A stretch of 6,669 bases of DNA, taken from DASQUP01 sp035641235. GTDB taxonomy: Bacteria; Actinomycetota; CADDZG01; WHSQ01. Positions within the stretch are counted from its first letter, which is position 1. Each line of letters opens with the position of its first letter. The position numbers were made by a program, and so were the translations under genes. The notes beneath the pieces were generated by a model that saw only the letters and a program-made list of their open reading frames with translations, ran no database searches and was not told the DNA's origin. Location of the stretch: positions 1 to 6,669 of the forward strand of contig DASQUP010000306.1 in assembly GCA_035641235.1 (NCBI GenBank), written 5' to 3'. Shown piece by piece: positions 1-5,581 of the stretch.

Positions 1-1665
1 GTGCATCGACTCGTCGAACACCTTGTACTGACCCTTGCCGCTGTTCTTCGCGCCGTACATGGCGGAGTCTGCGTTGCGCAACAACTCAGCAGAGCCCTGG
101 CCCTCCTGGTGGAGTGCGATGCCGATGCTCGCGCGCACCGATATCATCTTGCCCTCGACCTCGATGGGCATCGCCATCGCTTCGAGTATCCGCTGCGCGG
201 GAATTGCCACGTCGTCGAGATCGGCAACGTCCTCAAGGAGCACAGCGAACTCGTCGCCGCCCAGTCGAGCAGCGGTGTCGTCCGTCCTCAAGCAATCGTT
301 GAGGCGCTGCGCAACCGTAACGAGCAACGCGTCTCCCGCCGCGTGGCCGAGGCTGTCGTTGACCGTCTTGAAGTCGTCGAGGTCGATGAACACGACCGAA
401 ATGGTCTTCTCGTACGGCTTGTGCCGCATGAGGGCGCGCTCGACTCGGTCCTTGAAGAGAGCCCGGTTGGACAGCCCGGTTAGCGGATCGTGGAGAGCTT
501 GATGACGAAGCTCCTCCTCGAGTTCCTTCCGGTGCGCATCGGATTCCCGCAGGGTGCGAGCCAGAACGCCGAACTCGTCGTTGCGGCGCAGATCGGCCCC
601 GTCGTCGGCCTCCGGGGTTCCCTCGATTGCCGCCATCAAGCGGGCGGTCGGCTGCGTGATGCGCCTCCGGACCCAATACAGTGCTCCGAACGCGAGGAGG
701 AGGCCGACGGCAAGACTCCCAACGACGACGGACTTCGAATTGTCGACCGCCTGCTCCACCTTCGTGCTGCGGATTTGGAGTGCGCGCTGAACCTGTTGCG
801 AGATCCCACGGTTGAGCGCGCTGTCGAGACGTTCGCGCGTTCGCAGGAAGTGGTCCATCTGGATCTCCGACCGCTCGGTTAACAGGATGATCTCCGCCTG
901 GAGCCAGTGGATCTTGGTCGCATCTTCTACCCAGGTTCCGATCTCTGCTCGTCGCTCCTTAGCATTCGCATCGCGGCGCGCCGCTTTGAGCGAGGTGATG
1001 AGTTCACCCATCTCCTCATTGGACCTCACCTTGAACTCCGACGATGGCGCCGCGACATAGTTGGAGACCCACCAACCGGCCTGGATCACGTCATGTTCGA
1101 GCGGGTACAGATATTTGTCTGTCTCGATGACATTGTCCAAGCGTCTGAGCCGCTCCTGTATCTCGACGAAGTGCTCCTGACGCTCCTGGTCGTAAGCGAT
1201 GACATTTTCGCCCAACTCCGTAGTGAGCCCGAATATTTCTTGTGCGAGAGCGGTGTAGTCCTCGACTCCTCGCTCCCCCACGAGCGCGTGGTACTCGACG
1301 AGAGCATCCATGAACGCGCTCTCGGCCTTGATCGCCGCCGTGGGCTCGCTAGAGACCAGCGCATCCAGGTAGGTCACGATCGCCTGGTCCGCGGAAGTGC
1401 GCATCTTTAGGGCCGCGTCCCTGCTCGGCTGATCGATCGAAATGACCTTGTCGAACGAGCGGTCGACCGACTGGATGCTCAGATAGAGCGCGCCGGTGGC
1501 GGCGGTGAAGAAAGCGAGCGCCGCAAGCGAGGCAAGCTTGAGCGTGCGAGCGACTGAGAGGCGCCCCTGGCGCCGGGTCGGCCCGGGCGCGGCGCCCCGG
1601 CTCTCCGCCTCCGGATCAAATCCGCGCGGGGGTGACTTGCCCGCCTTGTCCATACCGCTTGGCAC
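1..1665 (-). CDS. Membrane-bound diguanylate cyclase (HAMP-GGDEF), 3' end outside window
   Basis: Synthesises cyclic di-GMP from two GTP at the inner face of the membrane. The reading frame is open from position 1665 to the left edge (555 codons, no stop). A cytoplasmic N-terminus is followed by a membrane helix (about residues 44-64), a largely helical external sensor of about 248 residues, a second helix (about 313-332), a HAMP-like linker after the RRR stop-transfer motif, then the GGDEF domain starting at HDPLTGL (392-398). The active-site motif GGDEF is at 469-473, and RTDD at 460-463 is the inhibitory I-site RxxD at the correct spacing, so an active, product-inhibited cyclase is expected. 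The frame reads through a GGDEF-end sequence (VFDESMH) at the edge; an EAL domain could follow but is not visible. The GTG at 1665 is chosen because GGGAG lies 8 nt upstream; the ATG at 1653 is an in-frame alternative with no good ribosome site. A c-di-GMP riboswitch directly precedes the gene. Confidence 0.93.
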   Translation of the reverse strand, partial: MPSGMDKAGKSPPRGFDPEAESRGAAPGPTRRQGRLSVARTLKLASLAALAFFTAATGALYLSIQSVDRSFDKVISIDQPSRDAALKMRTSADQAIVTYLDALVSSEPTAAIKAESAFMDALVEYHALVGERGVEDYTALAQEIFGLTTELGENVIAYDQERQEHFVEIQERLRRLDNVIETDKYLYPLEHDVIQAGWWVSNYVAAPSSEFKVRSNEEMGELITSLKAARRDANAKERRAEIGTWVEDATKIHWLQAEIILLTERSEIQMDHFLRTRERLDSALNRGISQQVQRALQIRSTKVEQAVDNSKSVVVGSLAVGLLLAFGALYWVRRRITQPTARLMAAIEGTPEADDGADLRRNDEFGVLARTLRESDAHRKELEEELRHQALHDPLTGLSNRALFKDRVERALMRHKPYEKTISVVFIDLDDFKTVNDSLGHAAGDALLVTVAQRLNDCLRTDDTAARLGGDEFAVLLEDVADLDDVAIPAQRILEAMAMPIEVEGKMISVRASIGIALHQEGQGSAELLRNADSAMYGAKNSGKGQYKVFDESMH

Positions 1666-1673
1666 CGTGGTTT

Positions 1674-1678
1674 CTCCC
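1674..1678 (-). promoter_or_regulatory. Shine-Dalgarno of the diguanylate cyclase gene
   Basis: GGGAG on the minus strand lies 8 nt before the GTG at 1665 and about 20 nt before the ATG at 1653, so it decides in favour of GTG. It abuts the 3' edge of the riboswitch aptamer and is placed to be exposed or hidden by ligand-dependent folding. Confidence 0.7.
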
Positions 1679-1758
1679 GGTTCGGTAGCCCGGCTGACCC
1701 CCGGAGGGCCCCGTGGCTTTGCGTCCCCGCCTTGCGGCGGGTTTGCCTTTGTCGCCAA
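1679..1758 (-). ncRNA. Cyclic di-GMP-I (GEMM-I) riboswitch
   Basis: The leader of the diguanylate cyclase gene matches the GEMM-I aptamer. On the minus strand GGCAAA is followed by a 6-bp stem CCCGCC/GGCGGG closed by a GCAA (GNRA) tetraloop, then GACGCAAAGCC. This is the invariant first arm, with outer GGC/GCC pairing and the conserved GACGCAAA side. A second hairpin (GGCCC/GGGTC) follows, then the conserved CAGCCGGGCTACCG segment that receives the tetraloop. The base corresponding to the ligand-contacting G20 of the Vibrio Vc2 aptamer appears to be G, favouring c-di-GMP over the cGAMP-binding variant; this alignment was done by eye. The aptamer ends one or two bases before the GGGAG ribosome site, so control of translation initiation is the likely mechanism. 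No U-rich intrinsic terminator is seen between aptamer and start. Exact P1 boundaries are uncertain. Confidence 0.92.
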
Positions 1759-1772
1759 TTCCTGTCTATTAG

Positions 1773-1800
1773 CCTTCGGCCCGTTATGGGGATGGGTTTA
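1773..1800 (-). promoter_or_regulatory. Weak sigma-28 (FliA/WhiG)-like promoter candidate
   Basis: On the minus strand TAAA (1800-1797) is followed after 16 bases by GCCGAAGG (1780-1773). The consensus of the FliA/WhiG class is TAAA, about 15 bases, GCCGATAA. Five of eight -10 bases match and the spacing is one base long. It lies at a suitable distance to start transcription just before the riboswitch. The match is partial and the call is an inference. Confidence 0.25.
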
Positions 1801-1811
1801 ACCAATGCTCG

Positions 1812-1830
1812 CTAGGGACTAAGTACTAGG
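1812..1830. repeat. Spaced TAG/CTAG repeat element upstream of the riboswitch
   Basis: On the plus strand the block reads CTAGGGACTAAGTACTAGG. On the minus strand it contains TAG at a strict 7-base period (TAGTACT, TAGTCCC, TAGCGAG), and CTAG at both ends makes it partly palindromic. It is bordered on both sides by TTGGTT on the minus strand (1837-1832 and 1805-1800). It could be a regulator binding site for the cyclase promoter; no known box is recognised. Confidence 0.3.
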
Positions 1831-1839
1831 AACCAAGAC

Positions 1840-1859
1840 GAGCCCTTTATCGAGGGCTC
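1840..1859 (-). terminator. Terminator-like hairpin after the adenylating-enzyme gene
   Basis: A perfect 7-bp stem (GAGCCCT / AGGGCTC) with a 6-base loop lies about 87 bases past the stop of the ligase-like gene in its direction of transcription, and is followed on the minus strand by GTCTTGGTT, a weak T-rich tract. It separates the ligase operon from the riboswitch-controlled cyclase. A second GC-rich stem without a T tract (1871-1891, CGCGCCG / CGGCGCG) precedes it and may help. Confidence 0.5.
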
Positions 1860-1945
1860 AAATCAGGCGGCGCGCCGGCCGAGACGGCGCGTGAGGGCCA
1901 ATATTTCACGCTCTAGCGCCACCCCAGCGAGCAAGGAGCCGAAGC

Positions 1946-3352
1946 TCAGGCGGACTCGATCAGAAACGAGCCGGCCCCAGCGCGCCGGTCGATCGTCGAC
2001 ACGACCTGCTTGATCTTTGCTCCGTTGCCCTCGCGCTCGATGCGCGACACCGGCTCGACTTCGATCTGCATGGGAGCGACGCCGGCATCGGCGAGCTCCC
2101 CCTCGAGAGCTCCCTGAACACGCTCCAGAATCGAGCGGGGCGCGGAGTCACGGAGAACCACTCGGGCCCGGAGTCCGCCAGCGTGGTGCACGATCTGGTA
2201 CTGCACGACGTCGGGGATGTGCCCGAACGGAGCGCGCATCCGGTAGGGATGAACGGCGACCTCCCCACCCGATGGTCCAAGAAGGTGGAGGATGTCGTCG
2301 CTGCGACCATCGACACGCCCGATGCGCGTGTAGGGCCGGCCTCCGTCGTGATCCCCGTCCGCGAGCGTTACCGAGTCCGAGATCTCGTACCTGATGAGCG
2401 GCTGAGCGCGGTTGGTCAGGCTCGTGACGAGCACCTTGTAGCCAGGTTCGCCCGGAGGCACCGGCCGATTCGCCTCGTCGACCACCTCGAGCAGCAGCAT
2501 GTCGTCGTTCACAAGGAGGGCGTCTTCGTCGGAGGAGCTCGACGCGATCATGCAGTTTTCGGTTGTCGCGTAGACGTTGCACAGCCGGATGCCCCACGCC
2601 TCCGCCGCGCGCCGCACGACGTCCTCGCCCACGACCTCGCTCCCCGCCGCAACGAAACGCGGAGCGATATTCAGGTTCCCGGCAAGTTGCTGCTCCGCCA
2701 GCAAAGCCTGATGAGTTGGATACCCGAGCAGTACTTCGGGCTGAAAGTCGTTCAGAGCAGCGACGATGTCGGGCACCGGAGTGACAACGGACAGCTCCGG
2801 CACATCGCTGCCGCCGTTCTGCAGATCCCCAAAGAGCTGCTTGGTGAGATGCAGCGGGTTCGGCGCGCCGACCCCGACCACGCGGCTCCCAGGAGTTAGT
2901 CCCCACCTGGCGAACATTCGCAATACCGGAGCGATGATCTGCAGGAACTCGTCCATCTCGTACACGAATATGCCGCGCACCCCCGTAGTCCCAGCAGTAG
3001 AGAACACTCGGTAGCGGCCCGCAAAGGGTTGCGCTGCATCCGGGCCGGCAATGTGAGCCTCGACATCGGCGAGCCGCAACACCGAAGCGGTGACGATTCG
3101 ATCCCACTCCGCCATCAGTGTTGGCTTCGAGAGCGTGGGGAGTTCGTCGAGCGGCACCCGGGCGGCGTCGGGACCGAGCGTCTCTTTGTAGAAAGGGGAG
3201 TTTGCAACCGCGAACTCGATAACGGAGCGCAGCCGTTGTTGCTGGTGCTCCAAGAGCTGGTCGCGCGACCACTTGTCGTGCGACAACAACTCCGCGGTGA
3301 GTGCGCCGACGCGCTCCTTGATTGCTGCAACTTGTGCGTCCGCCATGGTCAA
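1946..3352 (-). CDS. PaaK-like adenylate-forming enzyme (phenylacetate-CoA ligase family)
   Basis: A 468-residue cytoplasmic member of the ANL superfamily, which activates a carboxylic acid with ATP to an acyl-adenylate, usually then forming a CoA thioester. Length fits the PaaK type (about 430-470). Visible motifs: the glycine/threonine-rich ATP loop STAGTTG (118-124; STAGTTG in place of the usual SSGTTG), YATTE (261-265), RYEISD (321-326; usual RYxTGD), the hinge-region GRVDGRSDDIL (345-355), and a C-terminal lysine in GAKIK (444-448) at the place of the adenylation lysine. The conserved N-terminal block with NSPFYKE is also typical. The acid substrate cannot be read from the sequence, and CoA use is inferred from the family. 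It is coupled to the upstream TetR gene: TTG at 3352 overlaps the TetR stop by four bases (TTGA), with AAGGA 8 nt before. ATG at 3346 is an alternative start two codons later. Confidence 0.85.
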   Translation of the reverse strand: MTMADAQVAAIKERVGALTAELLSHDKWSRDQLLEHQQQRLRSVIEFAVANSPFYKETLGPDAARVPLDELPTLSKPTLMAEWDRIVTASVLRLADVEAHIAGPDAAQPFAGRYRVFSTAGTTGVRGIFVYEMDEFLQIIAPVLRMFARWGLTPGSRVVGVGAPNPLHLTKQLFGDLQNGGSDVPELSVVTPVPDIVAALNDFQPEVLLGYPTHQALLAEQQLAGNLNIAPRFVAAGSEVVGEDVVRRAAEAWGIRLCNVYATTENCMIASSSSDEDALLVNDDMLLLEVVDEANRPVPPGEPGYKVLVTSLTNRAQPLIRYEISDSVTLADGDHDGGRPYTRIGRVDGRSDDILHLLGPSGGEVAVHPYRMRAPFGHIPDVVQYQIVHHAGGLRARVVLRDSAPRSILERVQGALEGELADAGVAPMQIEVEPVSRIEREGNGAKIKQVVSTIDRRAGAGSFLIESA

Positions 3353-3984
3353 CCGACCAGTCCTTGCCCCGAACCATCGCCCGGATGGGTGAACCCGAGC
3401 ACAAACGAAACGAACATCTCCTCGAAGTCGAGCCCCGCCTGCGAATCGAGCAGCCGCTCGAGTGCCATGCCGCGTGCCAGAGCCGCGGCCCCCCGCCCGA
3501 CCTCGCGGGTTGGAATCCGGAACTCGACGCCGTAGCGCGCGCCGACTTCGGAGACGATTTCGGCCACCGAGTCGAGAAGGCGCTCGTGGCGCTCGGCGAC
3601 TTTGGCGCGCAGCTCAGTGTTGGTCGACGCGTGCGTCCAGAACTCCATCAGGACCGGCATCCACCGCGGTGTCTCCCGGGTCGCCTCTATCAGGTTGCGC
3701 GCGACCGCTCGGAAGCTTGCTTCCAGGCTCTCGGCGGACAGGGCCGCCCGCATGTCCGCCTGCCAGCGTCGCTCGATCTGGGCGTCGAGGACCTCCAGGA
3801 ACAGCCCGTCCTTGCCGTTGAAGTTCGAGTAGATCGCGCCCTTGGTGAAGCCGGCTTCCTCGGCGATCTCGTCGAGCGTCGCGTCGTGGAACCCCCGCCG
3901 CATGAACACGTCGCGGGCGGTCGCGATCAGGTGAGCTCGGGTCTGCAGCTTGCGCTCGCCCCTGGTCATCCTGGTTGTGGTCAC
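3349..3984 (-). CDS. TetR/AcrR-family transcriptional repressor
   Basis: A 211-residue protein with the standard TetR layout: an N-terminal three-helix DNA-binding domain (about 14-60) containing the recognition helix region TLDEIAEEAGFTKGAIYSNF (36-55), followed by an all-helical ligand-binding and dimerisation domain (about 75-205). The ligand is unknown; by context it could be the acid, or its CoA ester, handled by the coupled ligase-like enzyme. The gene is the first of a two-gene minus-strand operon, and three matching palindromes lie just upstream, so autoregulation is likely. The GTG start at 3984 has GGAGG four bases before it; ATG at 3969, five codons later, is an alternative. The family assignment is secure; the regulon is inferred. 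Confidence 0.93.
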   Translation of the reverse strand: MTTTRMTRGERKLQTRAHLIATARDVFMRRGFHDATLDEIAEEAGFTKGAIYSNFNGKDGLFLEVLDAQIERRWQADMRAALSAESLEASFRAVARNLIEATRETPRWMPVLMEFWTHASTNTELRAKVAERHERLLDSVAEIVSEVGARYGVEFRIPTREVGRGAAALARGMALERLLDSQAGLDFEEMFVSFVLGFTHPGDGSGQGLVG

Positions 3985-3997
3985 TCGGCCTCCGTAG

Positions 3998-4044
3998 ATA
4001 CCGCTGGTATTTCAATACCGGGAGTATTTACATACCGCCGGTAT
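3998..4044. promoter_or_regulatory. Triple TetR operator array, 17-bp period
   Basis: Three 13-bp palindromes: ATACCGCTGGTAT (3998-4010), ATACCGGGAGTAT (4015-4027, one arm mismatch) and ATACCGCCGGTAT (4032-4044, extended perfect arms). They start exactly 17 bp apart with 4-bp spacers. The form ATACC-n3-GGTAT is typical of TetR-family operators, and the array lies 14 bp before the TetR start in the divergent intergenic region. It can regulate the TetR-ligase operon and possibly the divergent selenoprotein gene. Core promoter elements could not be assigned with confidence inside it. Confidence 0.8.
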
Positions 4045-4205
4045 GGAAGTCAAGCAGAATGTTCAGGAACACCGGCGGCGCACGACCCAATTGCGGCCGC
4101 TCGGGGTCTGTGACTTGGACCTGTGTCATGTCGGGCTCGAACTCCCCGGCTTGACCGGTCGTGCCGTTAGTCTCACCGGAAGGGAACATAGGCGGGAGGG
4201 ACTTC
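4045..4205 (+). other. Leader of the selenoprotein gene, no gene seen
   Basis: About 160 bases between the operator array and the GTG at 4206. It holds an 8-bp palindrome GACCGGTC (4153-4160, after TTGACC-like bases at 4151) and the ribosome site GGGAGG (4195-4200) six bases before the GTG. A short ORF from 4043 starts inside an operator, lacks a ribosome site and is not considered a gene. No riboswitch was recognised. Confidence 0.4.
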
Positions 4206-4910
4206 GTGACAAAACTTGCGGTAATCGGGGACTACAACCCAGCTAAAGCAACACATCAGGCGACCAACGCGGCGCTCGCTCACGGTGCCGATCCCCTTCC
4301 GGTTGAGTGGATTGCGACCGACGAGATCAAAGCCGATGTGGAGGCCCAGCTGGGCGACTTCTCGGGCCTCTTCATTAGCCCGTCGAGTCCGTACCGGGAC
4401 ATGGACGGCGCTCTCCGGGTGATCCGCTTCGCGCGCGATCGCGGCGTCCCGCTGTTTGGCACCTGAGGAGGTTTCCAGCACGTAGTCGTTGAGTACGTGC
4501 GCAACGTTCTCGGGTTCCGAGACGCCGATCATCAGGAATCGAATCCAGATGCGAGTCGTTTCGCCGTCATCGCACTGTCCTGCTCGCTCGATGGGCAGCA
4601 GCAGGAGGTCGATGTGGTGCCCGGCACGGCGGCTGCCGATCTCTACGGGCGCGCCCAGGTCGTCGAGCCGTTCGTCTGCAACTACGGGATCAACCCCGAG
4701 TTCGCGCAGATGTTCGAGGAGCATGGCTTGGTCATCAGCGGGCGAAGCCCCGACTCGGAGGTTCGGATTGTCGAGCTGCCGTCGCATCCGTTTTTCATGG
4801 CAGCGCTGTTCGTGCCGCAGATGAACTCGACTGCCGAGAAACCCCATCCGCTGATCGAGGCGTTTGTGACGGCGGCGCGCCGGCGCGCCGAGTTGGGAGC
4901 CGCCCGCTAA
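4206..4910 (+). CDS. CTP synthase C-terminal-like selenoprotein (class I glutamine amidotransferase fold)
   Basis: Read through an in-frame TGA (4464-4466) as selenocysteine, this is one 234-residue protein with Sec at residue 87. It aligns by eye along its length to the glutaminase domain of CTP synthase: GLFISPSSPYRDMDGA matches the loop before the helix, VPLFGT-Sec-GGFQH matches the nucleophile elbow (usual GxCxGxQ), then EYVRNVLG, the INPEF...GLVISGRSPD block and the C-terminal LPSHPFF...PHPLIEAF. Sec thus replaces the catalytic cysteine exactly. In contrast, the second-half HPE motif of the triad reads VPQ (203-205), so ordinary glutamine hydrolysis is doubtful and the reaction is unknown. 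Other cysteines are at 126 and 158. The GTG start has GGGAGG six bases upstream; a GTG at 4161 would extend it without a ribosome site. A SECIS hairpin follows the TGA. The name matches the family known as CTP synthase C-terminal region-related (seleno)protein. It is divergent from the TetR-ligase operon. No sel genes are in the window. Confidence 0.9.
4464..4500 (+). promoter_or_regulatory. Selenocysteine UGA and bacterial SECIS stem-loop
   Basis: The TGA at 4464-4466 is followed by a perfect 7-bp stem GCACGTA (4478-4484) / TACGTGC (4494-4500) with a 9-base loop GTCGTTGAG. The loop starts 18 bases after the TGA and its first base is G. Both agree with the known bacterial SECIS pattern (small apical loop, G in the first two loop bases, about 16-37 bases from UGA). 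The element lies inside the coding region, as expected for SelB-dependent insertion. Confidence 0.82.
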
Positions 4911-4968
4911 GCCATTCTTTTCGTAAAAGCCCCCCGAACACCGCCGGATTTCGCGAAATGAACCCCGA
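4911..4968. repeat. Left boundary repeats of the toxin-antitoxin cassette
   Basis: Starts directly after the selenoprotein stop. It holds GCCATTCTTTT (4911-4921), CCGCCGG (4941-4947), a 12-bp palindrome ATTTCGCGAAAT (4948-4959) and CGAAATGAACCCCGA (4954-4968). The first two recur inverted and the last recurs directly (14 of 15 bases) on the far side of the toxin gene. CTTTTCGTAAAAG (4917-4929) is itself a small inverted repeat. Confidence 0.55.
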
Positions 4969-4976
4969 AGGCTCAG

Positions 4977-5005
4977 TTGACTGACCATATGAAGCGTCAT
5001 ATGGT
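4977..5005 (+). promoter_or_regulatory. Promoter of the toxin-antitoxin operon (probably leaderless)
   Basis: TTGACT (4977-4982) and TATGGT (5000-5005) are separated by exactly 17 bp, a good sigma-70 type arrangement. The predicted transcription start is at or next to the antitoxin GTG at 5012, and no Shine-Dalgarno sequence is present, so the messenger is probably leaderless, which is common in actinobacteria. Confidence 0.6.
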
Positions 5006-5006
5006 C
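4983..5006. promoter_or_regulatory. Palindromic operator of the toxin-antitoxin operon
   Basis: Perfect 10-bp arms GACCATATGA (4983-4992) and TCATATGGTC (4997-5006) around a 4-base centre AGCG. The site fills the space between the -35 and -10 elements, so binding would block RNA polymerase. Ribbon-helix-helix antitoxins commonly bind such palindromes as dimers or tetramers, so autorepression by the downstream antitoxin, probably with the toxin as co-repressor, is the likely use. Confidence 0.75.
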
Positions 5007-5011
5007 GGATC

Positions 5012-5257
5012 GTGGCTCGAAAACAGGTGATCGTTCAGCTCGATGACCGACTTGTGGCGGACTTGGACAAGGCGGCCGAGGAAGACGGGCTTAGTCGCAG
5101 CGAAGTCATCAGGAGGGCCTCCCTCGCATTGCTCGAGGCGCGCCGCATCCGGAAGTTGGAGCATGAGCTCCGCTGGGCTTACGAGCGCTTACCTCAGGAT
5201 CCTGTATTAGTGGAAACCGCTCGCCGCCTGGCCGCCGAAACCGCGCCGGACTGGTGA
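5012..5257 (+). CDS. Ribbon-helix-helix antitoxin (CopG/MetJ-like)
   Basis: An 81-residue protein. The N-terminus (KQVIVQLDDRLVADLDKAAE, residues 4-23) is a beta strand plus helix, and GLSRSEVIRRASLALLEARR (26-45) is the second helix of a ribbon-helix-helix DNA-binding fold. The charged C-terminal tail (about 46-81) would be the part that wraps and neutralises the toxin. It is the first gene of the module, overlaps the toxin by four bases (GTGA), and sits six bases after a promoter whose spacer is a perfect palindrome, so it most likely represses its own operon. GTG start without ribosome site, probably leaderless. Confident as antitoxin by structure and position. Confidence 0.9.
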   Translation: MARKQVIVQLDDRLVADLDKAAEEDGLSRSEVIRRASLALLEARRIRKLEHELRWAYERLPQDPVLVETARRLAAETAPDW

Positions 5258-5574
5258 GACGAGGCGAAATCTATTGGGCTGATCTAGGCCCTCCTTCCGG
5301 TCGGCGACCCGTTTTGGTTCTGTCCCGCAGCGCCGCTGTGCCGGTCCTGACCTCCGTGGTTGTTGCTCCTGCATCAAGGACCGTAAGAGGTATCGCGTCA
5401 GAGGTTCCTCTGGGACGCGATGAGGGTTTGCCCGAGGACGGCGTCGCGTCGTGCGACAACTTACTCACAGTCCCAAAGGACAGATTCGAAGACTCACCTG
5501 TGGGCGAGTTGGATTTCGAGAAGACAGTCGTACTGGACGGCGCGTTGCGTTTTGCTCTCGAGATCAATTACTGA
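5254..5574 (+). CDS. MazF/PemK-type mRNA interferase toxin
   Basis: A 106-residue protein of usual family length. It opens with MRRGEIYWADLG, the hallmark N-terminal strand, followed by GRRPVLVLSR (16-25, holding the conserved arginine near the active site), the VVVAPAS strand and the S/T-containing loop, then EVPLGRDEGLPEDGVASCDNLLTV (50-73), matching the MazF/PemK core. Members cleave single-stranded RNA at short sequences and halt translation until neutralised by the antitoxin. Cut-site specificity cannot be told. Its GTG start overlaps the antitoxin stop (GTGA), so translation is coupled and the toxin depends on antitoxin translation. No truncation is seen, so the module looks functional. 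Confidence 0.92.
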   Translation: MRRGEIYWADLGPPSGRRPVLVLSRSAAVPVLTSVVVAPASRTVRGIASEVPLGRDEGLPEDGVASCDNLLTVPKDRFEDSPVGELDFEKTVVLDGALRFALEINY

Positions 5575-5581
5575 CGTTCTT

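Noticed and set aside
1479..1805. ORFs on both strands over the riboswitch and cyclase N-terminus
   Set aside because: They cover a structured RNA leader and are explained by it and by the cyclase frame; the compositions are not protein-like.
1871..1910. GC-rich hairpins as a CRISPR or attachment site
   Set aside because: Only single stem-loops (CGCGCCG/CGGCGCG and CGTGA/TCACG), with no repeat-spacer pattern and no direct repeats; at most part of the transcription end of the ligase gene.
2148..3404. Minus-strand ORF of 418 codons overlapping the ligase-like gene
   Set aside because: Frame-shifted shadow of the PaaK-like gene, rich in Arg, Ser and Gly, with no domain pattern.
4043..4246. Short plus-strand ORF starting at ATG 4043
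   Set aside because: Starts inside an operator palindrome, has no ribosome site and overlaps the selenoprotein start out of frame.
4497..4910. Separate 137-residue gene starting at GTG 4497
   Set aside because: No ribosome site precedes it, the start lies inside the SECIS stem, and the same frame continues upstream through the TGA with CTP synthase homology. It is the C-terminal part of the selenoprotein.
4206..4910. Pseudogene with a nonsense mutation at 4464
   Set aside because: The stop is TGA exactly at the nucleophile position, the downstream frame is intact to its natural end, and a SECIS-like hairpin is at the right distance. Random decay would not produce this combination.
4173..5000. 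Long minus-strand ORF (275 codons) opposite the selenoprotein
   Set aside because: Low-complexity, arginine-rich shadow typical of GC-rich DNA; it crosses the toxin-antitoxin promoter and shows no recognisable family.
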